Source of the DNA: Vicugna pacos
Lineage: Eukaryota; Chordata; Mammalia; Artiodactyla; Camelidae
Length of the DNA stretch: 64,000 nucleotides
Assembly (NCBI RefSeq): GCF_048564905.1
Contig: NC_132992.1
Location: 31,730,501-31,794,500 of the forward strand
Reading direction: 5' to 3'
The first letter of the stretch is position 1. The number at the start of each line of letters is the position of its first letter. The translations under genes and the position numbers were made by a program. The notes under the pieces were generated by a model, which made no database searches, was not told where the DNA came from, and saw only the letters and a program-made list of their open reading frames with translations. This document shows, piece by piece, positions 23,101-34,453 of this stretch.

Positions 23101-24863
23101 AAAGAAAGATAACCTCCCCTCATTCAGCCTGAGAGATAAGATCCTCTAAAATTAAAATACTCTGAAATGAGCCAGTAGACTAGAAAAGCTTATTTTTAGA
23201 TTCTCCACAGTCACTCAGTAGTTTTTGTCGTTCTACATTATTCAAAATGCCGCTTTGTATGGTTTCTACCAGCTTCTAAAAATTAAAGGCGAAAAAACTA
23301 ACAAACAAAAAAGTTACTGTTAATTTTCCTATACCTTTTGCTAATGCATTCCTACCTACTGTAAAATAATGCATTCCTACCTACTGTAAATAATTTCAGT
23401 TTTATTTATCCTTATATTTTCAGTAGTAGCGCTTGCTGACGTGTGTGTGTATTTGTGTGCGAATTTCCACAGGACAAGTCCCTCTTGAGGGCCTCATCTG
23501 TGTCAGCCTCTCTTATAAACATGAAATATCATTTAAACATGGGAAGTTTAGACAGAAAGGAAAATTAAAGAGCAGCCAACAACTGAGCATAATGGGGATA
23601 TACTGAAATAAAGCAGTAAAAATAATTAAAATCTTCTGTGAAGTGTTATAGGACCAAGAAACAAAAATGAGTAAGGAGGCATTACAGCGAATTCCTTTTT
23701 ATTGTTTTACTTTCAAACCTGAGGGCTCAAAAGATGGCTGGCTGACTTGGCCTGGGGTTAGCACTACAGTTCATCTATTCAGTCACAAGAGGGGACTGCT
23801 TCATGTGCAAACTTCAGGGAGAAGGGAAAGAAACATTTATGTTTTCGATTGCTGTTCCACAGAAAAAGGAAAAACGAAACACTTTCTTCTTTTTTAGCCA
23901 GCTTGTACTTCGTTATCGTTTGTTGAATATGTTTAGTCAAAGATTCTGGGGCCCTTACCTAAGCCTTTTCCACGTACCCCTCCAAACAGCGTTTTCCCCG
24001 TTTCTCTTCTCTGATGATCCCTCGCCATCTCTATTCCATATATTGTTTTCCTTCCCTCCCCTAACTTTTTCTACCACATCTCCCCCACCGCCATCTTGTT
24101 GCTTTCCCTTCACTCTTTTCTCCCTGCCTCAGCATCCTCGGTGCGCAGCACTTACAAGCATGGGCATAGAGGACATGAGGATTAAGGACCCCTGTTCCAG
24201 GAGGGTGAGGGGCACACTATGCATGGCATCAGTTACTATATCACAACAGAGGCACAGAGACATGTCGACCTCAGTGGTGGTTGATGCATGATACCAGGGG
24301 CCGTTAGAGGAACCCTGAGCCCCAGGACATTTACAACTACTCTCAATGTTACTGATTTTTCCTGTCCCCCTGAGCACATCACTGCCTACTTGTGAACCTC
24401 ACACACATTTTCCAGAATGTGCATGGAAATTTCACCTCCTTCCAACACAGAACACAGTGCCATCTTCTGGGGTTTAACAACGTCCTGTAGGAGCTTCATG
24501 GAGCATCAGCCAGTTTCTTTCAGGAAGAGATGTTGGGACAGTGCTTGTGGACAGACACCTCGTTGTGATGGTGCTCCTTATCCTGAGCCTGACTTTAAAC
24601 TTCTCAGATGATGACAGTGGGCAGCCTGTGAACTGGGGGTGTCTGATATTCCCTCCTTCTTTTAGGGATGTGACTGGAGCAGGGGTGGAAGACCTAGACA
24701 AGGAACTCCTCCCTCATTGGCTGACAAGTCCTGGCAACAGCACAGTGGTGGCTCCACTCCTTGTAAGTCTCTATGAGCAGCTGTCACTTCTGTTCCCTGG
24801 AACCTCTTTAAGCCTAAGATGAGACACAGCTCTGGGCTCCTGATCCCAGCTTGTCCTTGAAGT
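23101..24863. other. Gene-free interval upstream of TRAV26-A
   Basis: No gene was seen. From about 24310 onward the DNA becomes nearly identical to unit B (about 98% outside the V-exon), while earlier parts differ by 8% or more. A CTCF-like motif lies at 24456-24470. Confidence 0.5.
24456..24470 (-). promoter_or_regulatory. CTCF-like motif upstream of TRAV26-A
   Basis: AGTGCCATCTTCTGG matches 14 of 15 positions of ANYGCCMYCTNGTGG. It is identical in B (60577-60591), but the whole block is nearly identical, so conservation adds little weight. Confidence 0.25.
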
Positions 24864-25633
24864 ATGAGGCTGGTGACTGGAGTAGCTGTGCTTCTGACCT
24901 GGGGTGAGTGCTCTGTGTCCACAAGGGGTGACTCTGAGGTCAAGGGGCCATGAAGGCTTATTCGCTCTACACTCCTCGCCCTGTGCTCTGTTCAGCCTGC
25001 TGGGGATGACACTGAGGACTGATCTCTTGGTTTGCTGGGGAGCAGGAAATTCTACATGACAGATTAGATCAGCCCTGATCCCAGAAGAGCTCCTAGCAGT
25101 TCCCATGTTGTAAGAAATCTATGGGCTTATTGAACAAAGTATCCATGGATTAGAGCCTCTGGAATCTCTGATTCTTGCTGTTTATGTTTGGTCTGTATAA
25201 GGAGCAGCAATGATATTTTTGCAGGACAGAAATTTAAACACTGGGGTAGGGGGCAGGCTCAGAGAATGTGGGAATGTTGTGTCCTTTATCCACAGAATTA
25301 CACTGATGTGTGCTCAGGAGCTAATTTTATTTTCTTGACCCCTTAGGGACTGTGATTGAGGCTGAGATTGACCAGCCCAAATCCAGGGATGTTGCTGAAG
25401 GAGAAGAAGTAACCCTGCCTTGCAACCACGCTACCTTTGGTGGAAGTGACTATGTACACTGGTATCGGCAAAATCCCACTCAGAGTCCACAGTACATCAT
25501 TCATGGCTTACGGGACACAGTGACAAACCACATGGCCTCTCTGACCATAGCGACAGACAGAAAGTGCAGCACCTCGGTCCTGCCCCGAGTCCCCTGAGAG
25601 GCAGCGCTGTGTACTACTGCGCCCTGACAGAGG
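24864..25633 (+). pseudogene. TRAV26: T-cell receptor alpha variable 26, copy A (frameshifted)
   Basis: The leader exon is 24864-24903 (MRLVTGVAVLLTW), donor GTGAGT, and the V-exon is 25347-25633. The sequence IEAEIDQPKS, first Cys in LPCNH, Trp in VHWYRQ and SPQYIIHGL match the TRAV26 subgroup. Near 25587-25592 one base is missing relative to copy B. The frame then ends at a TGA (25595-25597) before the second Cys, so the gene cannot make a V domain. The DNA after the break still matches YYC coding in another frame, so the loss looks recent. A Cys replaces the usual Ser in DRKSST. The RSS nonamer position is also degenerate. A sequencing error at the frameshift cannot be excluded. Confidence 0.88.
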
Positions 25634-25672
25634 CACAGTGGGACCGACGGGGCTGCACCTGCACAGTATCTC
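25634..25672 (+). other. Degenerate RSS of TRAV26-A
   Basis: The heptamer CACAGTG (25634-25640) is intact, but the 23-spacer position carries CAGTATCTC instead of an A-rich nonamer. CACCTGC begins at spacer position 16 instead of 10, suggesting about 6 extra bases. The 29-bp position (25670-25678) has no nonamer either. Confidence 0.7.
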
Positions 25673-25739
25673 CCTGGTGGCAAGGAGGGGAGGGACGGGG
25701 AGGCTGCAGCCACTGGGAGCAAATCTAGAGCCACCTAGA

Positions 25740-26580
25740 AGGAGACTCAGAGAGCAGTCAGAGGGAAACTGAGGGGAAGGAAAGAGTGAGAATATGGATA
25801 AAGAAAAGAAGACAGAGAGGACAAGAAATAAGCTTCACTGGTTGATGTGACTGAGACGAGTTATGAGGAGTCTACGAATCATAATTTTGACACAGCAACA
25901 AAGTGAAGAGGCATCAATAATTTGTCATGGCTCCTTATCTTGTCAATAGAATGCTGGTTTCAGTGTGCTTGTCTCCACATAAAAGGTGGGAAAAATACAA
26001 ATAATCCTACTTGTCCCAAAGGCGTGTTTCATTCGGGACCCAGGGCAAGCCCCCGTTCTGAGATGCACATTATCGCAGTTGTTCTGCTTCCCAAAACAAA
26101 GTAGTTTTCCTCTGAGAAAAATCTGAAATGTTTCGTGTTGCTACTCAGGAACATGCATGTTTACGATGAAGAAGTCTTTTGGAAAAAAACAAAGAGTAAG
26201 TGAATGTCAATTTTTAAATTTTTCTTGAATTCCTGCCTCTACAAAGAGTTTTCATGACTTTTGCATCTTCCCAAGTAGCACAGAGACCCATCGCCTCATA
26301 AAAGCCTCAGCAGAGCAGAAGTGAGAGCCCAGGGCTGCGTCTCCGTCATTCCCCTCCAGCGCCCACCGTCCTTTCCCAGAAAACCAATTCTGAGAGTCTA
26401 AGGTGTATCATCAAGTGTGTTTTCTTTCCATTACATGTATCTTCCCATATCATCTTATGCAACTACATACACATTGAAACACACACATATGTGTACACAG
26501 TCGATTTGCCATGTAAATTGGATTTATTTTAATTTTTGCAACTTGTCTTTTGACTTTTCATTTACTAGTGTCCTAGAAAT
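25740..26580. other. End of unit A and unique flank
   Basis: Homology with unit B runs to about 26118 (62238 in B) and then stops abruptly. 26119-26580 shows no gene or clear repeat. Confidence 0.5.
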
Positions 26581-26584
26581 TTTT

Positions 26585-29545
26585 TTTTCTTTTGAGTAAA
26601 GGTAGATTTATTCAGAGATACATTGCAAGGCAAGAGAAAGGCCATGACATGTGGGGGTTGGGTGCTCAGATTAAAAATAGGTACACATTCCATAGACAGA
26701 ATGTGTGCCTTCTCCAAAGAGGGAGAGAAAAGGGTGGTGACAAGGCACAGCTTTTCCAGTTTTCATGGGCTTGGTGGCTTCATTTGCTAATAAGTGGAAG
26801 GACCAGTCTAAGTAGCCTGGGGAAGGGGCAGGGATTCCCAAGGAGTTGGCCATTTCCCACTCTGACCTTTCCTGGCCAGCCTTGGGACCGCGGTGGGCCT
26901 GTGGGCATGTCATTCACCATGCTTATATTACAATGGGCATATAATGAAGCTCAAGATCTGTTAGAAGTTAAATCTCTCAACATCTTGAGCCTCAAGGCCT
27001 ACTGGGGGTTGACTCTTTGACCATCCTGGTGTTAATTGCTGTGTGATTCCTTGAATGGCTGTGCCCTGCCCCCTTCCTGTCTCACTCCACCCTAAGAGAT
27101 TTTACTCCCATACTCTTATGGGGTTGCAGAGGGTGAAGGTCCGTCTTCTGAAACTGCTTCGGGCTGAGTAGGGGCGATGACCCTGCCTATCAGGGAGTAA
27201 AACTCTCTGAGTGCCTAGGCTAGGGGCCCCAGGGGCAGGACAGCCTTTTGTTTTTGCATCCAAGGGCTGAGGAGGTGGGCTGGGATCCTCACATGGCCAT
27301 CATCTGTCTTGGGGCTGCTGCAATCCATTGTTTCCATGGACTTCAGATGAATTTTCTTAAAGATGAAGCACCTTTGTAACAGCAGTCTGACAGTCTGTAA
27401 CGACAAAAATACTTAAAAGGCATGGTTAAACATCTGTAATCGATAGAGACTAGTTTGCGGTTACTAGAATTATGACTGATTATATTTAACTTAATGTATG
27501 AAAAATATCCAAGTTAACTTAATATCTAAGATGCCCCAGATTTCCTTTAAAGCATCTCAAAGTTAGCTGGAGCTACAAAGAACTTTTAGACTTTGTTAGA
27601 TATTTAAAATCCTGATAATGCATGAAATTTTTCTGTTTTACGAAACTCTTTTACTGAAAACATGCATCTTTCTCACTGTATATTTGTGAAGGAAAAGCCG
27701 GGCGGGGCTACAAGCTGACTCACACATCTAAGTGTAACAAGCTTTGGATTACTGATCTGAGTTCTGCTGGGCTAACTCATAAATCTAAGTTAATTAGTGT
27801 CGGTTTGCTGATTCCCTGTTCATGTTTTCTTTGCTAGGCAGCTGGATTTTCAAAGAGAATTATCTGGCCTTGAAATGTTGGTTTGCTGTCTCCCTGCCTC
27901 TACTTTTGTGATAATGATGCTGTTAAAGCTGTTGAATGCCTATTGGCCGAATACCCCAAGCTTATAATTAACCCTATAAAAGCCCACGCACAGGTCTTGG
28001 AGGTGCTCAGAGCTTCAGAGCAGAAGCCCCTCTGAGCCCGCCGGCGTAATACATCTGAGTACTCCAACCCTCCGAGTGGTGGTTGTTTTTTGCTGGCCTG
28101 TCATTTCTGTAACATATTAAAATACTTATTTTTGGAGCTTTAATTGGATATATTTAAGCAATTATGAGCTGTTGTAATCATCGCTACATGGTGTTGTTTT
28201 TTAAAACAGGGACCTGAGGTCTTGTGTTGCCTCGCAATGTAGGTTTCCCTGGTTCCTGTTGGGGCTTATAAGTTACAGGTTTTATTCTGGACGATGCACC
28301 CAGCCAGCAGTTCCTGGTAGGTTAACAGCAGTTGGGGTGCTTAGTAAGACCTGATACGGTCCCTTCCATGTTGCTTGCAGCTGGTCTTCAGGGGACCCCT
28401 CCTCCCAAGTTTTTAGTAAGAGAAGGTCCCCTGACAGGATGGGGACTGGAACTTCTTTGTCTGCGGGAAAGGGCAGCACTTGGTTTCCATATTCCTGGAG
28501 GGCACTTTGAACTTGGCTCAAGCGAACAATGCAGGAGACTAGTTTATGGGTCTCCTCATCAAACAGGAAATCTGCAGTTAAAATGGGCCTTCTATACATC
28601 CTTTCAAATGGGCTAAATTTTCAAATTCCCTCAGGGGCCTGTCTTATTCTTAGAAGGGCCACAGGCAGGAGGGAGACCCAGGTTTCTGAAGTCTCCTGGC
28701 TTAGCTTAGCAAGTGTTCTTTTCAGAACACGATTTGCTTTTTCCACCTTGCCTGAGGATTGGGGCCTCCAGGAAGAGTGGAGGTGACAGTTAATACCCAG
28801 AGCTGAGGAAGCCTGTTGAGTCACCTTGGCAGTGAAGGAGGGACCATTGTCACTCTATAAGCTTTTTGTTGGCCCAAAGCTCGGGACTATTTCTTTGAGC
28901 AGAAATGTTGACACTTCTGTTGCTTTTTTCCGTTCTGGTGGGGAAAGCTTCTCCCCATCCTGTAAGGGTGTCTGTGAATTCCAGCAGGCATTTCCATCCC
29001 TACAAGGGGGCATCTGGGTAAAGTCCATTTGCCAGTCTTCCCCTGGAGAAGTTCCCCGATGTTGTGTGGGGCGGAGTAGGGGTGGAGGTATAGGGTGACT
29101 CCCTGGGTCATTGCGGGCACAAAGTCCACAGGCCCTGTGACCTCCTTAACAGGTTGGGACAGCCCCTTGCCTAGGAACCCTTGAGAAATTAGTCTGAGCA
29201 TGGAGTCCTGCCCTAGGTGGGTGGACTCGTGGAGATGCTTAATTATTGTCCATTGTTTGTCCCCAGGAATGCGGAGCTTGTTATCTTTTGTCAGCCACCA
29301 CAAAGATTCTTTTCTAGCCCCCTGTGTTCAGCCCATTGAACCTCTTCAGGTGCATAGGATGGTGCTGTTGGGAGAGGCTGGTTCTCAGGCAGCAGAGCTG
29401 CAGCTTGTAAGGCCGGCTGTTCTCTGGCTGCAGCTTTGCAGCCTTGGCTGCGAGGGCGTTTCCCTTTATGAGAACAATCGCCTTATTTTCGTTTAATCGT
29501 GTTCTGGAAATATTTGTCGAGCTGAAAACAGCACAGAGGTCCACA
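26585..29545 (-). mobile_element. Class I (gammaretrovirus-like) ERV fossil, antisense, broken
   Basis: On the minus strand, translated pieces between about 29545 and 28280 resemble retroviral pol: end of RNase H, integrase zinc-binding region, integrase core with a 'WRPQSSGKVEKANR' type stretch, and the integrase C-terminal part ending near 'WKGPYQVLLSTPTAV'. No gag and no clear env was recognised. The left end on this strand finishes with AATAAA and then an A-rich tail (about 26585-26605), suggesting a polyadenylated 3' end. A solo LTR of opposite orientation sits within it (27685-28114). The copy is broken in many places and old. It lies in the spacer between the two duplicated units. Confidence 0.75.
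27685..28114 (+). mobile_element. Solo LTR fossil with 4-bp target-site repeat
   Basis: A 430-bp element begins TG (27685) and ends CA (28114), flanked by TATT at 27681-27684 and 28115-28118. Inside are a TATA-like CCTATAAAAG near 27973 and a downstream 'gcccgccggcgtaatacat' region typical of class I LTR R/U5. It runs opposite to the surrounding ERV remnant and interrupts it, so it came later. Confidence 0.75.
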
Positions 29546-31795
29546 TCATGCTTTTCGATGCCTACTTAGCACTTTGAAACATTCCATCATTAAAGTAATT
29601 ACTTTCCTATTAATGAATACTTGCTTCAATTTCTTTGCTGCCATAAAGAAACTTGTCTTACACACCTTTGTAGGTTCAATTTTGTATATATGTGGAAATT
29701 TTAATAAGATTTCTAAAACTGCAATTGGTGTGTCCAAAAAAAGGTGCATTTAGAATTTTTGGAGAAACTGACAACTTGCCCTCCGTGTGGTGTAAGCGGT
29801 TACACTTCAACAGTGGGTGAAAAGGTGCATTTTGCATCTTCTACCAGTTGGGAACTGCCAGTATTTTTCATTGTAACCATCCAAATATAATCCTTCTACA
29901 AGCATTTTCTGGATCCTTAGAGCGTTCAAGTCAACATTGCTCTATACAGTGGCATTCTGTCATTTGACCTTGGTCATATGTTTATTCTTAATTTTTGATT
30001 TTTTTTCAATTAGGTTATTTTAATTTCTATCAGTAGGAATTATTTTTATATCTTAGATAATATGTCGCTTTTATATTTTTTAATATTATATCCAAACATT
30101 CTTCCTTTTATTTTTTAAATGAGATGTTTACCTCTTATAATGTCAAATCTACCTAGTATTTCTTTTTGGCCTCTAAAGTCAGTGTCTTTTTTAGGAAAGC
30201 CCTAAATATATCTTTTCATCTTCATACCATTTCATGAAGAGTTTTTCTGAGACTTACTCTATGAATTAGAACACTAAGCCTTAAAGAGATTCTGAATGAT
30301 GTCAATGTTTACAGTCTTAATAAGTGTTAGCACCAACTGTTTAATGTATTTTTATATGTGAGTTTGTCAACCTCTGAAAACTATTGTTGTTCACTCTTGC
30401 CTTACTGGAAGAAGTAGTAAGAAAAAAAAAAGTCAAACAATGAATCAGATGGAAAGTCACAGAAATGGACCACACTACCCATCCCAGAAGGTGATGCACA
30501 TTTGGGAGCAAAATGCCAAGATGTTAAAGGACAAATCACGTTTTAAGACTTGAGAAAAGCAATCATCTCTAACCCTCATTGTTCTTGACCCAATTCTGTG
30601 TCAAAGCATTGATCTTATTAATCCCAATCATGGATCAATATCTGCCTTCTTGTTGTGTTTGTTTGACAAGCAGAGTTCAAGAAAATCACACACATGTACA
30701 GACTGGTGTCCCTGAAACGTGCTGTCACCTTCAACACTAACTAGGCCCGCGGTGTTTCCAGGAGAGTATTCTTGTTCTCTGTAGTTCTCGCTCACTGTCA
30801 GTTCCTACAGCGACTGTTCCAAACTTCTCATGCTGCTCCGGCTTCCTAACCCACAACCTCCTCTATTCACTCTCTTGGGAGGCCCTTAATTCCTGTTTAT
30901 AAGAACAACAACAACAAAAGATTCCATTGAAAGCTCATAGATATTCCCAGTTTCTGCCTTCACATCTTGAAACCCAAACAATTCTTTCCCCCTTCATTCC
31001 AGTAAAATTGAACATAACTGTTTCTCCTCTTACCAAATCCTAGTCCTCCTACCTGTGTTCCATATTCCTTCCTACCTGTCTCTGCAGAACCTTCATACGT
31101 TGCTTATAGTCTTTCCCAAAATCATGTAAATACATCCCAATCTTTAACCCCCCCCAATTGCCACTTCATCGTCCTTGTCTATAACACCATGTCTCTTTCT
31201 TCCCCTTCACAGGTCAGTCTCTAGAATGAGATCTCTATATTCAAATTTTTTCTCTCTCGTCTCACCTTTACTGCAGTTGAGCTTCTGCTGAAACACTCAG
31301 ATCATGATCTTTGTGCTGCTAAAATGCAATAGGCACTTTTCAGTCATATCTAACTGGATAGACATTTATACAGCAATTGCTCCACTTTACAGCCCCTTCC
31401 TTCTTGAAAGTCCTCTTTCCTTCTCTGTCAGGACACCAGGCTTCTATTATTTGCCACGTACCTCCCTGGTTACCCTGTGAGGTTTCTCTGATACTATTTC
31501 CACTGCCCATCCTGTCAGTGTTTGGTTTCCTAGGGGATTTTCTTTAGTTTCTGTCATCTTCTGAGTTTTGCTCTGATTGTGTGTGTTGGTGAAATGACAT
31601 CTATTCTCAAAGAGCAGCACTGTATCCCAGAGAACAGTGTATTGGGAACTAGGTGTGCAGTCTAGTAGAATTAACATTTAATCCTTATATGTCCCTGGGC
31701 AAGTATTTTAACCTGAAAAAAGGACTTGATTCACCTTCTAATAGGTGAGGACAACGCCGAGTCTAAAAGCTGTGCTGCTGACTTATCAGTGGCCA
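29546..31795. other. Gene-free stretch between the units
   Basis: No gene, V segment or clear repeat was recognised in this A/T-rich DNA. The short open frames show no known domain. Confidence 0.4.
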
Positions 31796-31799
31796 AGAA

Positions 31800-31960
31800 C
31801 ACAGATTCTTGAATCACACTAATGGGACAGATTCCAAGCTGTCACTTACTGTGGCCTTGGATAGATAACATCCTTCCTCCTTTCTTCAGTTTCCTCATTT
31901 ATGAAATGAGGATGATTAACTTTGAAGGATTAAGTAATGCTACTTAATCAATAATATTAA
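31800..31960. repeat. MIR SINE relic
   Basis: MIR-like text ('ctgtcacttactgtggcct', 'cagtttcctcatttatgaaa'). Confidence 0.65.
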
Positions 31961-32093
31961 AGGAACCTTAAGATCCAGACTCCTGAAAATACTACTTTTA
32001 ATCAGGTTAAAGTGCTAAGAAATTCAAGCCTAGATCAGAGCAGGAAGGAGAAGGGGCAGAAAAGCCTGAGACTTAATTTGTTTCTGTTGTTGG

Positions 32094-32108
32094 CCTCCAG
32101 GGGGCGAT
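32094..32108 (+). promoter_or_regulatory. CTCF-like motif upstream of the TRAV8-like pseudogene
   Basis: CCTCCAGGGGGCGAT fits all 15 positions of CCNCNAGRGGGCRNT. It lies about 300 bp before the V remnant, a position typical of V-promoter-linked sites. Binding is inference. Confidence 0.45.
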
Positions 32109-32402
32109 GTTGCATAAGCTGGAAATACCCCTCGAATGAAAGTTCCGCTTCCCTCCTAGGAGCTCCTTAAGTCACAGATCACCCAGGTGCACATTCTGAA
32201 CAGGCTCAACACCCAGATCAGTCATGGTCAAGGAAGCATCTCTTCCTAATAGTCTCTAGAACTTGCCTAAACAGGGATCTCTTGGCTCTCAGATTTTCCC
32301 AGGTGAAAGGACTCCGCATAGTCTGGCACATTACTTTCTGCTCTTCATGGGGGAGCTTCCAGAGAACAGCTCTCCGCTTCCTCCCTGCATAGCCTTGTTC
32401 TC

Positions 32403-32710
32403 ATGGACCCTCCTGCTGCTTGGAATGCTCTTCACAGTGAGTAAGTAACATTGTACCTCTGCAGAAGGAACATCGTTCAGCCTGGAACACTGTCTTGTTC
32501 TAAGTAGCTCTGTCTTGGTCTCACTCAGCATTGACGTTGCAGGAGGACCCGGAGCCCAGTCAGTGGCCCAGCCTGACGGCCACATCACTGTCTCTGAAGG
32601 AGCCTCCTGGGGCTGAGGTGCAGCTATTCCTACAGTGCAGCCCCTTATCTCTCCTGGTACATCCGGACAATGTCGTCTGAAGGGAAAAGGCTTTCTCCCC
32701 GCAGCAGTGC
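32403..32710 (+). pseudogene. TRAV8-like V segment, truncated pseudogene
   Basis: A hydrophobic leader-like run (LFSWTLLLLGMLFT) ends at a GTGAGT donor at about 32437. An acceptor AG is at 32541-32542, followed by V-exon text GAQSVAQPDGHITVSEGAS, which fits the TRAV8 group. One base appears to be missing near 32606, shifting the frame into a TGA. The next frame gives LRCSYSYSAAPYLSWYIR with first Cys and Trp. After about 32665 the sequence no longer resembles a V gene, so framework 2 onward is gone, with no RSS. The leader ATG (32403) is out of frame with the hydrophobic run. Position fits human TRAV8-7, which follows TRAV26-1. The exact subgroup member is uncertain. Confidence 0.72.
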
Positions 32711-33690
32711 CCAGTAACAGGCGTTGTAAGTTAATCACAATGTCATGCCAAAGTTTCAAGTGGGACCTTGGCGTTGGTGGTTCTGAGTGACCCACCTAGG
32801 GCACCTGTCTCCTCTTTTCTCCCTTTTGAATCAGTTTTTCATCCCTCTGTGTCCAATAAAAATTACTGATTCCTGATCATCTTTATTTTTCTACACTATT
32901 CCTCCCAAGGCTTTTAGTGAACATTTGCAACATCCTTCAACTGTCCATCAGATCCTCACTGTCTACAGATCACTTCACTTTCTACTTCAATGAAAGTTCA
33001 CAGGGCCTCCTTTTCCATCCTTTTTGGCTTCAAGTCCAACTACAGAGAATTATTATCATTTATAGACTCTGAGGTAAGAGCACAAATGAGAGTTATTTTC
33101 ACATGTTTTCGAAACCACTTATTTTTCTTTTAAAATAAACTACTATAACTAAAAAGCAAAATACAAAAAAATTTTAAAATGTAAAAAAACAGGTGTTAAA
33201 ATGCATATACAACTGAATTTGTACATTTTATTTTAAATGACAGAGTTTTAAGAGAAATAAAACTATTTACAATTCTACTTTCAATGTCCCTCTGGTGGCT
33301 ACAGTAAATAATATCACTCATTATGCAGGTTCAGAATAGAATAAATATATACAGTTAAAACTAATACTGTTTAATACAGCAGAGTGTCTCAGCCGGCATG
33401 AGCAACTGCTGTGAATACTGTGCTGACTTGTGAGCATCCTTCAGAACCACAGACGAGAACGTAAGAGAAGTGAAATCATGGACCCTCAGCACTCCTGGGA
33501 AACACTTTCCTTACGCAAGAATCTACTGCATCCTTGCCATCTGAGAAGAAGTATGAGACTAGATAATTAGTTTTGTTTTTCTTCCCGAAAATTACGACCC
33601 CCTCCCCCAAATTCCAAATCAGAGTCTGTCTTCTGTGAAATGTTCTCTGAAAATGTCCCTCAGTCATAACATAATGACCCTTCTTGTTCC
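32711..33690. other. Gene-free stretch before unit B
   Basis: No gene was seen; A/T-rich around 33110-33360. A weaker CTCF-like motif (13 of 15) lies at 33284-33298 on the minus strand, about 600 bp before TRAV22-B. Clear homology to unit A begins at about 33690. Confidence 0.45.
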
Positions 33691-33900
33691 CCCTTTCTCT
33701 CCAGCCCTCGTCACTCGTCTGAGTGCAGCTGAGGCAGGAGGGTGGGGCTTCCTGTCACACAGTGTGGGCTTGAGCAGGATTTGTCAGGTGAGCTGATTGG
33801 TTTCAGGGGCTGGAATGCTTCCAGAACCAATCATGAGACTCACCATCTGATGAGTTAAGTATCTTACAGTGAAAATGCCCCAGCAAGAAGGCGAGGCGTC

Positions 33901-34414
33901 ATGAAGAGGCTGGTGGGCGCTGTGCTGGGGCTTCTGTGTGCCCAGGTTTGCTGTGAGTTGGGGCTGCCCCGCAGGGAATCTGCAGGACTGAGCAGCTGCA
34001 GTATTGTTGAGGGGAGAGGGATGGGGGCTGACAAGTCTTGCAGACTTTTTAGTCGTCTCATCATCCCTGGGGGCACTTTCAGGGTTTTGGAGGAGTTAGT
34101 TACCCTCGCCTGTGACTGTTTCTGTGTTTCTCATCAGGTGTGACAGGGGAGGATGTGGAGCAGAGTCTTCCAGTCCTGAGTCTCCAGGAGGGAGCCACCT
34201 CCACACTGTGGTGCAAGTTTTCCAGCTCTGTGAACAGTCTGCAGTGGTATTCTCAGAACCCCGGGGGCCGCCTCATCCACCTGTTTTCCGTTGCTTCAGG
34301 GACGAAGCGCGATGGAAGATTCAGTGCCACGACAGTCATTCAAGAACGCCGCAGCTCCTTGAACATTTCCTCCTCCCAGACCACAGACTCAGCCACTTAC
34401 TTCTGTGCTGTGAG
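33901..34414 (+). CDS. TRAV22: T-cell receptor alpha variable 22, copy B
   Basis: This duplicate of TRAV22 has an identical leader exon (33901-33952), donor GTGAGT, acceptor AG at 34136-34137, and V-exon 34138-34414. First Cys is in TLWC, Trp in LQWYSQNPGG and second Cys in YFCAVS. The frame is intact. About a dozen base differences separate the V-exon from copy A, including Y-R-Q to Y-S-Q after the conserved Trp and changes flanking CDR1 and CDR2. Upstream, the block GGGTGGGGCTTCCTGTCACA (about 33739) is shared with copy A (about 1487) and holds GT-box and ETS-like cores, a plausible promoter part. The upstream in-frame ATG of copy A is followed by a stop here. Likely functional. Confidence 0.93.
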
Positions 34415-34453
34415 CACAGTGCTCCCCAGGCACCTGCAGCCTGAACACAAACC
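34415..34453 (+). other. RSS, 23-bp spacer, TRAV22-B
   Basis: Heptamer CACAGTG (34415-34421), 23-bp spacer and nonamer ACACAAACC (34445-34453). One spacer base differs from copy A. Confidence 0.93.

Noticed and set aside
24662-25106. Minus-strand open frames near TRAV26-A, repeated in unit B
   Set aside because: They are conserved only because the whole block is nearly identical. They lie antisense to the TRAV26 leader and intron and resemble no known protein.
26592-27020. 142-codon open frame on the + strand
   Set aside because: It lies antisense to the left end of the ERV fossil and shows no known domain.
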